A stretch of 64,000 nt of DNA from Sphingobium xenophagum NBRC 107872 (GCF_000367345.1 NZ_BARE01000014.1:23592-87591), one strand, 5' to 3'; counted from the first letter of the stretch, positions 8,910 through 18,540 are shown. Program-made: numbers and translations. Notes: generated by a model from the letters alone, not told the origin.

Positions 8910-9580
8910 GTAGCCCCCTCTATGTCGCGATCGACACGCCGGACCTCGGCAAGGCGCAAAATCTGGCGCAGCAGGTGCGTCATCATGTCGGCGGGCTGAA
9001 ACTGGGTCTCGAATTCTTCTGCGCCAATGGTCATCACGGCGTGCATGAGATGATGAAGTTCGGGCTGCCGATCTTTCTGGATCTGAAGCTGCACGACATT
9101 CCCAATACGGTGGCCAAGGCGGTGCAGGCATTGCACATGCTGGAACCGGCGATCCTGACCGTCCATGCCGCAGGCGGACGGGCGATGCTGGAGGATGCGA
9201 AGGCCGCGGCGGGCATCAAGACCAAGGTGGTGGCGGTTACGGTGCTCACCAGCCTGGACGATGCCGACCTGCTCGACATCGGCGTAGGCGGCAAGGCGGA
9301 GGATCAGGTGCGGCGATTGGCGGACCTGGCGCAAAATGCCGGGCTGGACGGCATCGTCTGTTCCGGCGAGGAAGTGGCGATGGTCAAGAAACATTGGCCC
9401 GACGGCTTTTTCGTCGTGCCCGGCGTGCGCCCGGCGGGCGGCGCGATGGGGGACCAGAAGCGCGCCGTGACGCCGCGACAGGCGCTGGATCGCGGCGCAT
9501 CCATCCTGGTCGTCGGGCGGCCGATCAGCCTGGCGGAAAATCCCGATCTCGCCGCGCGCGAGATTGAAGCGACGCTGTAG
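8906..9580 (+). CDS. pyrF: Orotidine 5'-phosphate decarboxylase
   Basis: PyrF converts OMP to UMP, the last step of de novo pyrimidine synthesis. The 224-residue beta/alpha barrel has the catalytic DLKLHDIPNTV (Asp-x-Lys...Asp) near residue 60, preceded by GLKLGLEFF. The phosphate-binding C-terminal end is VVPGVRPAGG and ILVVGRPIS. The ATG at 8906 overlaps the lapA stop. A frame reading further upstream lies inside lapA and is not used. Confidence 0.97.
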   Translation: MSSPLYVAIDTPDLGKAQNLAQQVRHHVGGLKLGLEFFCANGHHGVHEMMKFGLPIFLDLKLHDIPNTVAKAVQALHMLEPAILTVHAAGGRAMLEDAKAAAGIKTKVVAVTVLTSLDDADLLDIGVGGKAEDQVRRLADLAQNAGLDGIVCSGEEVAMVKKHWPDGFFVVPGVRPAGGAMGDQKRAVTPRQALDRGASILVVGRPISLAENPDLAAREIEATL

Positions 9581-9630
9581 GGTATAATGCGTTCACGATG
9601 ATGTTGGACGTTGCATCCTGTAACGAGAAA

Positions 9631-9654
9631 CGGGGCGGGATTTCTCCCGCCCCG
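9631..9654. terminator. Bidirectional terminator between pyrF and OMP gene
   Basis: CGGGGCGGGA-TTTC-TCCCGCCCCG forms a perfect 10-bp stem between two convergent genes. On the minus strand it is followed by TTTCTCGTT; on the plus strand a short T run (CTTTT) starts a few bases later. Confidence 0.8.
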
Positions 9655-9662
9655 CCCTGCTT

Positions 9663-10316
9663 TTAGAAGCGCCAGCCGACGCTGGCCACGACCTGATGCC
9701 GGTCAGTGTCGATGTCGAATTCGCTGCTGGTGGCGCCGTCCATAAAGTCGATATGGGCGCTGTCATATTTGGAGTAGCGATATTCCAGCTTGGCAAAGGT
9801 GTTCTGGTTGATGGCGCGCTCCACGCCGCCACCGATGCGCCAGCCGTCGAGCTTGAACGCGGTGTCGGTCGTTTCGTCGGTATCGCCCGCCAGCACGTTG
9901 AGCTTGGTGTTGGTGTAGCCGCCTTTCACATAAACCAGCGTATTGGGGCTGGCGAGGATACCGGCGCGCGCGCCGATATAGAGGTCACGGCCCTGGCTCA
10001 CCCGGCCGAAACCGAACTGGTCGGTCAGGTCGTAACGATCGCTCTTGGCGGTCGAGTCGGTATATTCGCCTTCGACGCCTACGACCGCGCTGCCCAGATT
10101 AATGTCGTAGCCAGCGCCTACGCCGTAGAGCAGGCCGTCGATCGACTGATCGTCGCGACCATTATTATTGTCGATATCGCTGCCCGCGCCGACATGGTCA
10201 TAGCCCAAAATCGCTTCGACGCGCGGGCCGGTAAAGGTCGGGCCGACGTCCTGGGCCAGAGCAGGTGTGGCGACCGCGGTTCCGGCCAGAAAGGTTGCGA
10301 CCACAAACTTACGCAT
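9663..10316 (-). CDS. Outer-membrane beta-barrel protein
   Basis: This 217-residue porin-like protein has a signal peptide (MRKFVVATFLAGTAVATPALAQ). Alternating amphipathic strands follow (GYDINLGSAVVGVEGEYTD, RAGILASPNTLVYVKGGYTN), and the last residues VVASVGWRF are an ideal outer-membrane C-terminal signal. This matches the small 8-stranded Omp25/OmpW-like barrels of alphaproteobacteria. Asp/Asn-rich loops such as DIDNNNGRDD would face outside. The start at MRKF was chosen over a frame seven codons longer because it begins the signal peptide. Confidence 0.9.
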   Translation of the reverse strand: MRKFVVATFLAGTAVATPALAQDVGPTFTGPRVEAILGYDHVGAGSDIDNNNGRDDQSIDGLLYGVGAGYDINLGSAVVGVEGEYTDSTAKSDRYDLTDQFGFGRVSQGRDLYIGARAGILASPNTLVYVKGGYTNTKLNVLAGDTDETTDTAFKLDGWRIGGGVERAINQNTFAKLEYRYSKYDSAHIDFMDGATSSEFDIDTDRHQVVASVGWRF

Positions 10317-10525
10317 ATGCTTAACTCCAATTGTCATTCACGCCCCGCAGGGGTGAGACGTTGAAGCCGGAACAAAGCCGTTGGTTTCATGAACCTAAGA
10401 TAAACAAGGACTTATGTTGCCGAATTGGCACAGTTCAGGCCGTTTCGTCCCCGTCCTGAGTGCTGGGAACGACGAGCCGATCGCACGCCGTTCAGCGTTC
10501 CACCGCATCGACGGCGTCGATGTGA

Positions 10526-13500
10526 TCAATAATCCTTCGACACGCGCACGTTGGCGCTTTCGCGGCCCAGCGTCGATATGGCGCCAAGCAGCGATAGCCA
10601 GCGCGTGACCTGATATTCGATCCGGGTCGCGCTGTATCCCTGCCCGTCGGTGATCAGTTCGACATAGGTTTTGCGGGTCAGATATTTGCCCGCCGCGATC
10701 GACGTCCCCTGCCCCTGCGTCGGATCGGCAGCGATGATGCGCAGCCGGTCCAGCCCCGCTGCCTTGCGCACCGCATTGATCGGGTCGAGCCCGCCGCCGC
10801 CCTGCAACGAACCGACCGCAGAAGCGAGTTGCAACGCTTCGGGCGCGGACAGGTTGGTGATCGACGTGCCAAAGAGGATGCGGGACAGAAGTTCGTCCTG
10901 CGGCAGCGCGGGAACGCTGGTGAAGGTGATTTCGGGCTTCAGGCCGGTACCGCCGACATGGATGGTGGCGGTAAGATCACTGACGTCGGCCTGCGCGTCG
11001 ATGTCCAGCGTCGGGTTGACGGGGGTCTTGCCGTCAAACTGGATGCGCCCTTCGCGCAGGTCGAACCGGCGCCCGGCAAATTCATAGCCGCCGCGCACCA
11101 GTTCCGCCCGGCCCGCGATCGCCGGGTTGGTGACCGTACCGCCAATGTCGAGAATGGCGCGCCATTCGCTGTCGAGGCCAAGGCCGGTGACGGTCAGGCG
11201 GTTGCGCGCCCGCGCCTTGATCGCCAGCGCCCAGGGGACGTTGGCGCGCACCCGCTCAACCTCCTCGCCACGCCTGTTGATTTCGGTCACCGCCAGTTCC
11301 GGAATCTGCGCCACGGCGGCGGCGCGGCCCAGCGTGAAGCGGCTCTTGTTGAGCGTCAGGTCGCCGCCGATCGTCCCGCCCACACCATCGGAACGCAGGG
11401 TGATCGGCCCGGTGACCGTGGCGGCAATATCGTCCCGTTCCAGCAGGGCGGCATTGTCCGCCTGCATCGCAAGGTCCATGCCGACGCCCGCTATGCCGTT
11501 GAAGGTGAAGCGCCCGGTGCCGCTTACGCTGCCGCCATTTTGCGCGGTCGCGGCAAAGCTGGAAATGACCAGTTGCGCGCCGGAGAAACGCCCGCGCGCC
11601 TTGACATTTTTCAGGCGCATGCCGGTGACGGGGCTGTTGATCGCGGCATTTTCGGTCGCCAGCGATCCGGTGATCTGCGGGTTGCCCAGCGTGCCGCGCA
11701 TGTCCGCGGAAACATCGACCGGGCCACCGATGTCGACAATTTCCACCCCGGTCAGCCGCCACAGCGTGTCCGCCGTGCCGCCATAGCGCAGCTGCGCGAA
11801 GAGTGGCGCGCGGTTGAGCCGTTCGACCAGGCCGCCTTCGCGCCCCAGCGGATTGAGCAACGCCTGCGCCCGGCCGATCGTCTTGCCATCGGCAACGAAG
11901 ATCATGCGGGTGGCGAGACGATCCGCCGTCAGCGCGGCGTTGACGCCGACATCGACCGGGCGGGAACTCAGGGACAGGCCAGACCGCGACAGGCCACGGA
12001 TGCGCAGTTCCGCGGTCCCCGTCGGCAGGCCGCCGCCGCGCGGCTGGGCGTAGCTGAGCGAACCTGTCGCGGTGCCGCCCAGACCCAGATTGTCATAGCC
12101 AATGTCGAGCAGGGACAGCGGCAGTTTCTGCATCCGCGCCTCGACATGGGTGGACGCGCTGCCCAGTTCGCCCGCCAGCTGCAATGATCCGCCCGCATAG
12201 CTGATGGTAGCAGGCGACAGGCGCCAGCCATCATCGGTACGGGTCAGCAGCGCCGCGCGGGTCAGGCGGATGGGACGCTTGTCGACAGTGCCGCCAGCGG
12301 TCAGGCGGATTTGCTCGGCATCGACCTGCGCTTCGCCCTGTATGTCGAAGATGCGGCCGCGCTGCCCGGACAGGCTGCCGCGTATCTTGCCCTGACCATC
12401 GACCAGATCGGCATTGGCGGCAAAGCGCCCCAGCAGCACCCCGCCGACGCGCAGGCCCCGCGCCTGCGCCGTGGCTGTCAGCGTCGTGCGCGAAGGATCA
12501 AGCAACATCGTCGCATCCAGCGTGCCGCGTCGCACCGCGATGACGGTCGGTCCGTCGAAGCTGGCATCGTTGGCGGTCAGTTTGAGCTGGACCTGCTGGA
12601 TCGCATCCACTGGCTTCAGGCTGATATAGCCCGTCACCGGGCCGTTAACCGCCAATTGGCCGTCCAGCCCGCCGGTCACCGGGCGAATATCACCGCTGGC
12701 GGTGACGCCGGACACGTCGATCCGCGCGATGCGGACCACCGCCTGTCCGCCCTGCGGCAGCAGGATGACGCCCCGGCCGGTGAAGGGACCAAGGGTCGAT
12801 CCGCCCGCAGCGGTATAGCTGTATCCGCTTGCATCGGGGATCAGCTTTGCGCGCACGTCGCGCAGGCCCAGCGCCTTCATCGGGCTGGCCAGCAGCACAT
12901 CGATGGTCGGGCGGTCGATCCTGCCATCCAGCGTCAGCCTGACCGGACCATATTGGCCATGCCGCCCCTGCCCCTCCAGATGCATCGTGCCGTCGCGATG
13001 GCGCAGGCCATTGCCCGTCAGCGTCAGCAGCGGCGCATCAAGCTGCAAATTGGTGAGCGCCAACTGGCCATCGGGGCGCAGCGCGAGCGCGCTGCGAACG
13101 GTCGGCAGGCCGCCGCCCAGCGTACGCAGAAATTCATTGTCCAGCCGCCGCACCCGCGCCAGCGCATTGCCGCTCAGGCCAAAGCTGCGATTGGGACCGG
13201 GCACTGCGCGCAATTTCGACGTCAGGTCGACGATGCCGAAGCCACGAATGGCCAAACCGACAATCTGGCCATCCAGACCAAAATCATACCGACCTGTCTG
13301 GAGGTCGGCGAGCATCAGCAGCTTGCCGCGCAACTTGTCCGACCGCACGTCCATCGGATTGCTGACAATCTGCTGGCCCTTGATCTGGAGCACGCCGTCG
13401 AGCGCGAAATTGCGGACGATCCCTTCGACCAGTTCGCCCTGCCCATCGAGCCGCGCGGCGCGCAGGCGTACCGGGACCAGCGCCGGGCCATTTTCCGACC

Positions 13501-14704
13501 GACGCCCCTTGCCATCCATCCGCACGGTGCTGATCACCGTCTTGTCGAACGCCAGTTGGCGGGCGGTGAGCAGATATTCATAGCCCAGCGTCGCGAATGC
13601 ACCGTCCAGACGGATTTTCGCCGCGACATCCTGCCCGCGCATAGTCTTGAACAAGGCCTGTGGACGGGCGAGCTTCAACTGCACCAGCATATTGTCGAGC
13701 GCATTGTTGCGCAGGTCGATCGCCCCGTCGGCTTCCAGATCGATCGCGGCGGAACGGAGCCAGAGGCGACCGTCAATCACCCGGTCCACCATCGTCCCGT
13801 TGGCGCGCACGACCAGGCGCGGCGCGGCAATACGCTGGACAAGGCCATTGCCGACGATCGCGCCGCCCTCGATCGAACCACGGGCCGAATAGGCGCCCTG
13901 GCGCGCGGCCAGCACGAAATCGGCGACGGGCTGGGCATCGAGCGTGGCGGACAGGCGACCGTCCCAACGGCTCCAGCCGCCCTTGCCGCCGATGCGCAGA
14001 TTGGCGTCCTGCTTCAGGCCCGCCATCGCCGCCAGGACGCCGCCCCTTGGCGCATTGACCGTGACGTCCAGGCGGAAACGATCATCGTCGGGGCGACTGT
14101 CGAGCGCGATGGTCAGCGCGTCCTGCCCGTCGATCACGCGGGCGGTCAGATCTATGATCGCACGGCCGCCGCGAATGTCCGCGTCGCCCGCCATCGTCGC
14201 CTGCTGCGCACGGCCAGTAATGCCCGGCGCGATCGTCAGCCGACCGACCGAAAATTCCATCAGCCGGATGTCGAAACCGGGAAGGATCGGCCCCTGCTTC
14301 CGGCTGGGATTGAGCTTGGGCAATTTGTGCAGGGTGGCGCGCGGGATCACCAGCCGGTCGATGTCCAGCCGGTTATAGGCCCAGGCGAAGGGCCACCAGT
14401 CCAGTTCGACCCGTGGCGCGTCGAAGAAGCGGCCCGTCGGGTCGGACAGGGTCAGATTGTGGAGAACGGCCTTGTGATAAATGCTGCCATCGATCCGGTC
14501 GACCTGGATGCGCAGGCCCGATGGCGGTTTGATCGTCGCGATCCGGCTGATGAGGAAGCGATGGCCGGGCGCCGTGTCGAGCCAGGCCAGCGCGCCAGCG
14601 ACGATCAGCAGCAAAGTGACGATGATGCCCAGCACCCAGCGCTGCCAGCGTCCATCCCAGGCGCGGCGGCGATGCGGCTTCTCGGCGGGCGCTTCGTCCA
14701 CCAT
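10526..14704 (-). CDS. tamB: Translocation and assembly module subunit TamB
   Basis: TamB is a 1392-residue inner-membrane-anchored periplasm-spanning protein of the VPS13-like bridge superfamily. With TamA it serves outer-membrane protein insertion and phospholipid traffic. One transmembrane helix lies at residues 25-43 (VLGIIVTLLLIVAGALAWL). A long repetitive beta-helix body is followed by the conserved DUF490 domain with ILFGTSITNLSAPEALQLAS and the C-terminal end TRIEYQVTRWLSLLGAIST. Its ATG overlaps the tamA stop by one base, so the pair is translationally coupled in the usual order. Confidence 0.95.
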   Translation of the reverse strand: MVDEAPAEKPHRRRAWDGRWQRWVLGIIVTLLLIVAGALAWLDTAPGHRFLISRIATIKPPSGLRIQVDRIDGSIYHKAVLHNLTLSDPTGRFFDAPRVELDWWPFAWAYNRLDIDRLVIPRATLHKLPKLNPSRKQGPILPGFDIRLMEFSVGRLTIAPGITGRAQQATMAGDADIRGGRAIIDLTARVIDGQDALTIALDSRPDDDRFRLDVTVNAPRGGVLAAMAGLKQDANLRIGGKGGWSRWDGRLSATLDAQPVADFVLAARQGAYSARGSIEGGAIVGNGLVQRIAAPRLVVRANGTMVDRVIDGRLWLRSAAIDLEADGAIDLRNNALDNMLVQLKLARPQALFKTMRGQDVAAKIRLDGAFATLGYEYLLTARQLAFDKTVISTVRMDGKGRRSENGPALVPVRLRAARLDGQGELVEGIVRNFALDGVLQIKGQQIVSNPMDVRSDKLRGKLLMLADLQTGRYDFGLDGQIVGLAIRGFGIVDLTSKLRAVPGPNRSFGLSGNALARVRRLDNEFLRTLGGGLPTVRSALALRPDGQLALTNLQLDAPLLTLTGNGLRHRDGTMHLEGQGRHGQYGPVRLTLDGRIDRPTIDVLLASPMKALGLRDVRAKLIPDASGYSYTAAGGSTLGPFTGRGVILLPQGGQAVVRIARIDVSGVTASGDIRPVTGGLDGQLAVNGPVTGYISLKPVDAIQQVQLKLTANDASFDGPTVIAVRRGTLDATMLLDPSRTTLTATAQARGLRVGGVLLGRFAANADLVDGQGKIRGSLSGQRGRIFDIQGEAQVDAEQIRLTAGGTVDKRPIRLTRAALLTRTDDGWRLSPATISYAGGSLQLAGELGSASTHVEARMQKLPLSLLDIGYDNLGLGGTATGSLSYAQPRGGGLPTGTAELRIRGLSRSGLSLSSRPVDVGVNAALTADRLATRMIFVADGKTIGRAQALLNPLGREGGLVERLNRAPLFAQLRYGGTADTLWRLTGVEIVDIGGPVDVSADMRGTLGNPQITGSLATENAAINSPVTGMRLKNVKARGRFSGAQLVISSFAATAQNGGSVSGTGRFTFNGIAGVGMDLAMQADNAALLERDDIAATVTGPITLRSDGVGGTIGGDLTLNKSRFTLGRAAAVAQIPELAVTEINRRGEEVERVRANVPWALAIKARARNRLTVTGLGLDSEWRAILDIGGTVTNPAIAGRAELVRGGYEFAGRRFDLREGRIQFDGKTPVNPTLDIDAQADVSDLTATIHVGGTGLKPEITFTSVPALPQDELLSRILFGTSITNLSAPEALQLASAVGSLQGGGGLDPINAVRKAAGLDRLRIIAADPTQGQGTSIAAGKYLTRKTYVELITDGQGYSATRIEYQVTRWLSLLGAISTLGRESANVRVSKDY

Positions 14705-16746
14705 CAGAAGGCTTGCCCCAGCGACACATAGACGGCGACGCGCGGATCGCCCTTTTGCGGGTTGATCGGCGTACCGACGTCGATGCGGATCGGGCCGAAG
14801 TTGCTATAATAGCGCAGCCCAAGCCCGGTGCCGATGCGCAGGTCGCGGAAGCGCGGCAGGAAGGTGGTGGAGATATTGCCTGCATCGATGAAGGGCACGA
14901 CGCCGAAATTGCCAAAGCGCACCCGCCCCTCCAGCGAGAATTCCGCGAGACTCTTGCCGCCGACCGGGTCGTTGTCCACGCCGAAACGCGGGCCGATCGC
15001 CTGATAGCCATAACCGCGAACCGACGCGCCGCCGCCCGCATAGAAGCGCCGCGACGGCGCGATCTGATCGACGGTGGAGCCAAGGATCGTGCCAAAGCGC
15101 GCACGGGCCGCGACGACGAGCTTTTCGCCCATCGGCTGATAGATGCTGCCATCCACCTGCACCTTGGCATAACCGAAGGTTTTGTCCTGAAAGGAAAGTT
15201 CGGGACTGAACCGGCCACCCAGACGAAAGCCCTTGGTCGGGTTGAGCAGATCATCGCTGCCGTCATAGGTCAGGCTTAACGGAATTGCGCCGATCAGGAA
15301 GGTGCGCCGCGCACCGCCGCTGAAGGCATCGGCTTCGTCGGAAGCGATGAGTTCCGCGCCGATGCGCCACACCCAGTCCTTCTGGAACAGGATGTTCGTC
15401 TGCCGCTCCAGCCCGCCTGCCAGGGTGATGGTACGCGCGTCATAGGCGTCGCGCCGGATGTTGCTGACCGACAGCAGGCCGGTCAGCACATTGTCGCGGC
15501 GGTGGAAATTGTTGCGGCGATAGGTGAAGGACGCGGTCTGTTCCTGCGTGCCGACGACGCCGCGCACCGTTACCGCGCCTTCGGGCGGGAAGAAATTGCG
15601 GTGCTGCCAACTGACTTCAGCGCGATAGCCTTCGCCCGTGCCATAACCCAGCTGCCCCGCGATGGTGCGTAGTGGCGCGGGGCGGACATCGACTGCCAGA
15701 TCGACATGGGAACCATCGCCCGCCTCTTTGGGCGTCAGGTTGACCGAGGAGACAAGCCCGGTTGCGACGATGGCGCGGCGCAGATCCTCGACATCCGACG
15801 CCTTGTAGGGATCGCCGGGATGGAAGCGGGCGATTTCCTGAACATGGTGCGCGCTGAACAATTTTTCGTTGTTCATGCGGATCGCGCCAAAGCTGCGATA
15901 GCCGCCCGGCGTGATGATGATGTCAAGGTCGCCCTTGCGCTCCTCATGGTCGATCCGCACTTCGGGTTCATCGACCTTGGCAAAGGGGAACCCGGTTTCG
16001 GCCAGCACTACGGACAGCGCGTCGCGCCCGGCCAGAATGGCGTCGGCATCGACCGGATCGCCAACCTTGGGCGGGAAGGCGGCGCGCAATTGCGCTTCCT
16101 TGTCGCCGGTTTCGGCAAGGCCGGTCAGATCGACCGAATCGAGCAGATATTGCGTGCCGGGGACAATGTCGAAGCTGACGGCCAGGCGATCGCTGCCCGC
16201 TGGCGGCGCGGCAACCGCGCCCCGGATGCGCGCGGCATAATAGCCCTTGGCGCGCAGCAGCCGGTCCAGCAGTTCATTATCCTCTTTGATGCGACGATTG
16301 ATCTGCGCGAGGTTGGCGGGCTTGCCATCGCCCTGCCGCAGCGCCGACAATTCCTCGAAGCGCTGCTTGAAGGTCGCATCGGCAATCGTGTCGATGCCGT
16401 TCAGTTGTACGGTGTAGCGCCGCTCCTCCCCCGCGTCAGCAAAGGTCGCGGCTTCCTCGACCGGCTCGACCGGCTGGGCGGCGTCAGGGAGAGCGTCAGG
16501 CGTCGCCACCTGGGTATCAGCCGGGTCGGCGGGCAGCGGCTTCACCCTGTCCTCCTGCCCCATGTCCGGCCAGTCCAGGCCGATGTCGGGCATGGTGTCG
16601 AGCGACTGGTCCGGCACGGCTTGCGGTGGCGCGACGGACTGCGCCAGCGCCCCGCCCGGACAGGCGAGCAACATAGGAACAAGCAGGAGCCGTGCGGAAT
16701 GCGGGCGGCCAGGAGGGCGGCGAAAGGTCCGCAAACCATGGGTCAT
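14704..16746 (-). CDS. tamA: Outer-membrane assembly protein TamA (BamA/Omp85 superfamily)
   Basis: This 680-residue Omp85 protein has a basic N-terminal signal segment (cleavage expected after ACPGGALAQ) and an acidic Pro/Asp-rich linker to about residue 110. POTRA repeats follow to about residue 360, then a 16-strand barrel ending VAVYVSLGQAF with C-terminal Phe. Omp85 barrel motifs are visible in RFYAGGGASVRGYGYQ (the RGY lock motif) and GTGLGLRYYSNFGPIRIDVG. It lies directly before tamB. The acidic linker after the signal peptide is longer than in enterobacterial TamA. Confidence 0.94.
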   Translation of the reverse strand: MTHGLRTFRRPPGRPHSARLLLVPMLLACPGGALAQSVAPPQAVPDQSLDTMPDIGLDWPDMGQEDRVKPLPADPADTQVATPDALPDAAQPVEPVEEAATFADAGEERRYTVQLNGIDTIADATFKQRFEELSALRQGDGKPANLAQINRRIKEDNELLDRLLRAKGYYAARIRGAVAAPPAGSDRLAVSFDIVPGTQYLLDSVDLTGLAETGDKEAQLRAAFPPKVGDPVDADAILAGRDALSVVLAETGFPFAKVDEPEVRIDHEERKGDLDIIITPGGYRSFGAIRMNNEKLFSAHHVQEIARFHPGDPYKASDVEDLRRAIVATGLVSSVNLTPKEAGDGSHVDLAVDVRPAPLRTIAGQLGYGTGEGYRAEVSWQHRNFFPPEGAVTVRGVVGTQEQTASFTYRRNNFHRRDNVLTGLLSVSNIRRDAYDARTITLAGGLERQTNILFQKDWVWRIGAELIASDEADAFSGGARRTFLIGAIPLSLTYDGSDDLLNPTKGFRLGGRFSPELSFQDKTFGYAKVQVDGSIYQPMGEKLVVAARARFGTILGSTVDQIAPSRRFYAGGGASVRGYGYQAIGPRFGVDNDPVGGKSLAEFSLEGRVRFGNFGVVPFIDAGNISTTFLPRFRDLRIGTGLGLRYYSNFGPIRIDVGTPINPQKGDPRVAVYVSLGQAF

Positions 16747-16823
16747 GGCGATGGTCTAGACCAAATATGGGCGAAAGCGCCAGCCTTAGAAGCGGTAGAA
16801 TGCGGCCAGTTGCCGCGACACGA

Positions 16824-17303
16824 TCAGAAGGCGCTGTGCAGGCGATCGATCAGCGCGCGCGCCGGATTGGCGTCCCTGACCGTGGCCGGACCCAGCATCA
16901 TGTCCATCCGGTCCTGCAATCGCGCGACGCGATCGTATAATTCCTGGCTCGCATCGATCAGCGACCGCGCCATGAAAGGAAAATCGGCGGCGAGTTCGGG
17001 CGGCGTCTGGGTCGCGCGGCCAAGCCGATATTTCTCGTCCGACAGATCGGCATCGCCAATCTCGCCCCGCTGCCAGGCCCGCTGGCTGAGCAGCCAGGCG
17101 ATGATGTGCATCAGCCGGGTGGTCACTTTCAGCGATTCGCAGGCGAAGGAGACGCGGCGCAGCGGATCGCTCATCCCCTCGTCCAGGCTGTTGCTGCCGT
17201 CGAAATAGGACCGTGCCTCGTCAGCCATGACCATGGCTTCGAGATACAGGCCGTCGACCAGCCGCCGGTGAAGGCCACGATCCAGAAAAGCTGCGCTCTG
17301 CAT
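16824..17303 (-). CDS. rcdA: DUF1465 protein, RcdA family
   Basis: This 159-residue all-helical protein belongs to DUF1465, whose Caulobacter member RcdA is an adaptor that helps deliver CtrA to ClpXP. Visible features are the family segment SDPLRRVSFACESLKVTTRL, then HIIAWLLSQRAW and a conserved helix FPFMARSLIDASQELYDRVA. A near-consensus CtrA box lies 81 bases upstream of the start, matching the known CtrA control of rcdA in Caulobacter. The function in this organism is inferred from the family. Confidence 0.85.
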   Translation of the reverse strand: MQSAAFLDRGLHRRLVDGLYLEAMVMADEARSYFDGSNSLDEGMSDPLRRVSFACESLKVTTRLMHIIAWLLSQRAWQRGEIGDADLSDEKYRLGRATQTPPELAADFPFMARSLIDASQELYDRVARLQDRMDMMLGPATVRDANPARALIDRLHSAF

Positions 17304-17383
17304 GCAGGATGACTGACATATTATCGCAACCTTGTCAGGCCCATCGATGCGCTTTTAGCGGGGGCTGTCCCATTCAGGGCCGG

Positions 17384-17398
17384 TTAGCGCGACGTTAA
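17384..17398. promoter_or_regulatory. CtrA-like binding site upstream of rcdA
   Basis: TTAG-CGCGACG-TTAA matches the CtrA consensus TTAA-N7-TTAA at 7 of 8 specified bases. It lies 81 bases upstream of rcdA, on the correct side of its start. Confidence 0.5.
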
Positions 17399-17424
17399 CC
17401 ACAAAATCCCGCGCCAGCACCGAT

Positions 17425-17622
17425 TTACGCGATGATGTCGGGCACCAGCCCGTCTTCCAGCTGCGCAATCTCGTCGCGCAGGCGCAGCTTGCGTTTCTTG
17501 AACCGGGCAATCTGCATCTGGTCGCCCGCACCCGACTCCATCAGCACGGCAATCGCGCTGTCGAGGTCGCGATGCTCCACCCGCAACAATTCCAGGCGGC
17601 GCATAATATCTTCCCTACTCAC
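17425..17622 (-). CDS. DUF465 (YdcH-like) small protein
   Basis: This 65-residue helical hairpin protein of the DUF465/YdcH family (MSREDIMRRLELLRVEHRDL ... ARFKKRKLRLRDEIAQLEDG) is typical of sphingomonads. It carries the hallmark heptad core and the KKRKLRLRDEI segment. A role in the cytosol is unknown. It lies just upstream of rcdA on the same strand, separated by about 120 bases with the CtrA-like site between, so rcdA probably has its own promoter. A second DUF465 gene lies 170 bases away on the opposite strand. Confidence 0.88.
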   Translation of the reverse strand: MSREDIMRRLELLRVEHRDLDSAIAVLMESGAGDQMQIARFKKRKLRLRDEIAQLEDGLVPDIIA

Positions 17623-17792
17623 TGCGCCCCCGATCCGTCACCCACGCTCGTCATGTCCCCTGATACCCTGCCGCCCGGACGCGGGCCATCGCAAATTTTT
17701 CTCATTCAGGCGCAGCGTGCGAATCAGCGCGAGACACGATGATTATTTCATGATCTACTTCGTCGTCCATCACCCCTCATCTGGAGAATGTT

Positions 17793-17951
17793 ATGGAAAA
17801 CAGCCACATTTCAGCTCTTTCTGCCAAGCACGCAGGTATCGACGCCCGAATCAAGGCGGAGACGAGTCGGCCTATGCCCGACGCTATTTTGGTGGCTTCG
17901 CTCAAGAAGCAGAAATTGCGGTTGAAGGAAGAACTGGAAGCGCAGCACTAA
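17793..17951 (+). CDS. DUF465 (YdcH-like) small protein, second copy
   Basis: This is a 52-residue gene read directly from the sequence: MENSHISALSAKHAGIDARI, then KAETSRPMPDAILVASLKKQ and KLRLKEELEAQH. It has a GGAGA ribosome site at the right distance (CTGGAGAATGTTATG). The KKQKLRLKEEL end matches the DUF465 family pattern of the divergent neighbour (KKRKLRLRDEI), so the two form a divergent paralogous pair. The terminator at 18051 follows. Its function is unknown. Confidence 0.85.
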   Translation: MENSHISALSAKHAGIDARIKAETSRPMPDAILVASLKKQKLRLKEELEAQH

Positions 17952-18050
17952 GCATCAAGCGCGCTACGGGAGGAGGCCGGGACACGGCGGCTACAGGCTG
18001 CCGGTCCGGCCCTTCGCCTTCATTCCGCTCCACATTTTCAGACAATAAAA

Positions 18051-18079
18051 AGCCCCGCAACCAACAGGTAGGCGGGGCT
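18051..18079. terminator. Bidirectional terminator
   Basis: AGCCCCGC and GCGGGGCT arms flank a 13-base loop between two convergent genes. On the plus strand GTTTATTT follows; on the minus strand TTTTTATT follows, serving the PilZ gene. Confidence 0.8.
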
Positions 18080-18097
18080 GTTTATTTCCGGACTGGA

Positions 18098-18472
18098 TCA
18101 GCGGCGCAGCAAGCCGCGCTGGTGCAGCCGCAGATAATCGGGCACCGTCTGTTGCGCCGCGCCCGTCGAAACAGGCTTGCGCGCCAGTTGCGGGTCGATC
18201 GGCTCGTCAAAGGCCAAACCAATCTTGTCCCCGCGCGCCCAGGCGACGGTGCCGGTCATCTTGCCGATGCCGCGCAGTTCAAATTCCACCTTGATGCCCG
18301 CCGGAACTCCCCGTTCGCAATCGGCCATCAGGCCGGTGGCCGACAGGTTGCGGACGCGGGCCTTGCCCAGCGGTACGCCTTCGGGCGTCATGAAACTGGT
18401 CAGCAGGAACAGGCTGTCACGCGGCGCGGCGCGGGCCGGTCCCCGATCGGAAGATTCCTGTTGGTCGTTCAT
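18098..18472 (-). CDS. PilZ-domain protein
   Basis: This 124-residue protein consists essentially of a PilZ domain. The segment KARVRNLSATGLMADC and the later GTVAWARGDKIGLAFDEPID fit the PilZ pattern (N-x-S-x-x-G ... W...G...G-x-x-F). The canonical RxxxR c-di-GMP motif is not clean: PRDSLFLLTS stands where it is expected. Binding of c-di-GMP is therefore uncertain and the domain may be a non-binding variant. It sits alone between dksA and a DUF465 gene. Confidence 0.85.
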   Translation of the reverse strand: MNDQQESSDRGPARAAPRDSLFLLTSFMTPEGVPLGKARVRNLSATGLMADCERGVPAGIKVEFELRGIGKMTGTVAWARGDKIGLAFDEPIDPQLARKPVSTGAAQQTVPDYLRLHQRGLLRR

Positions 18473-18540
18473 GCCAAGACCCGCGAATAAAATGCCAGAT
18501 AATTGGCGGGCACCATAGGCGCGGGGGGATGGAGAAAGGG

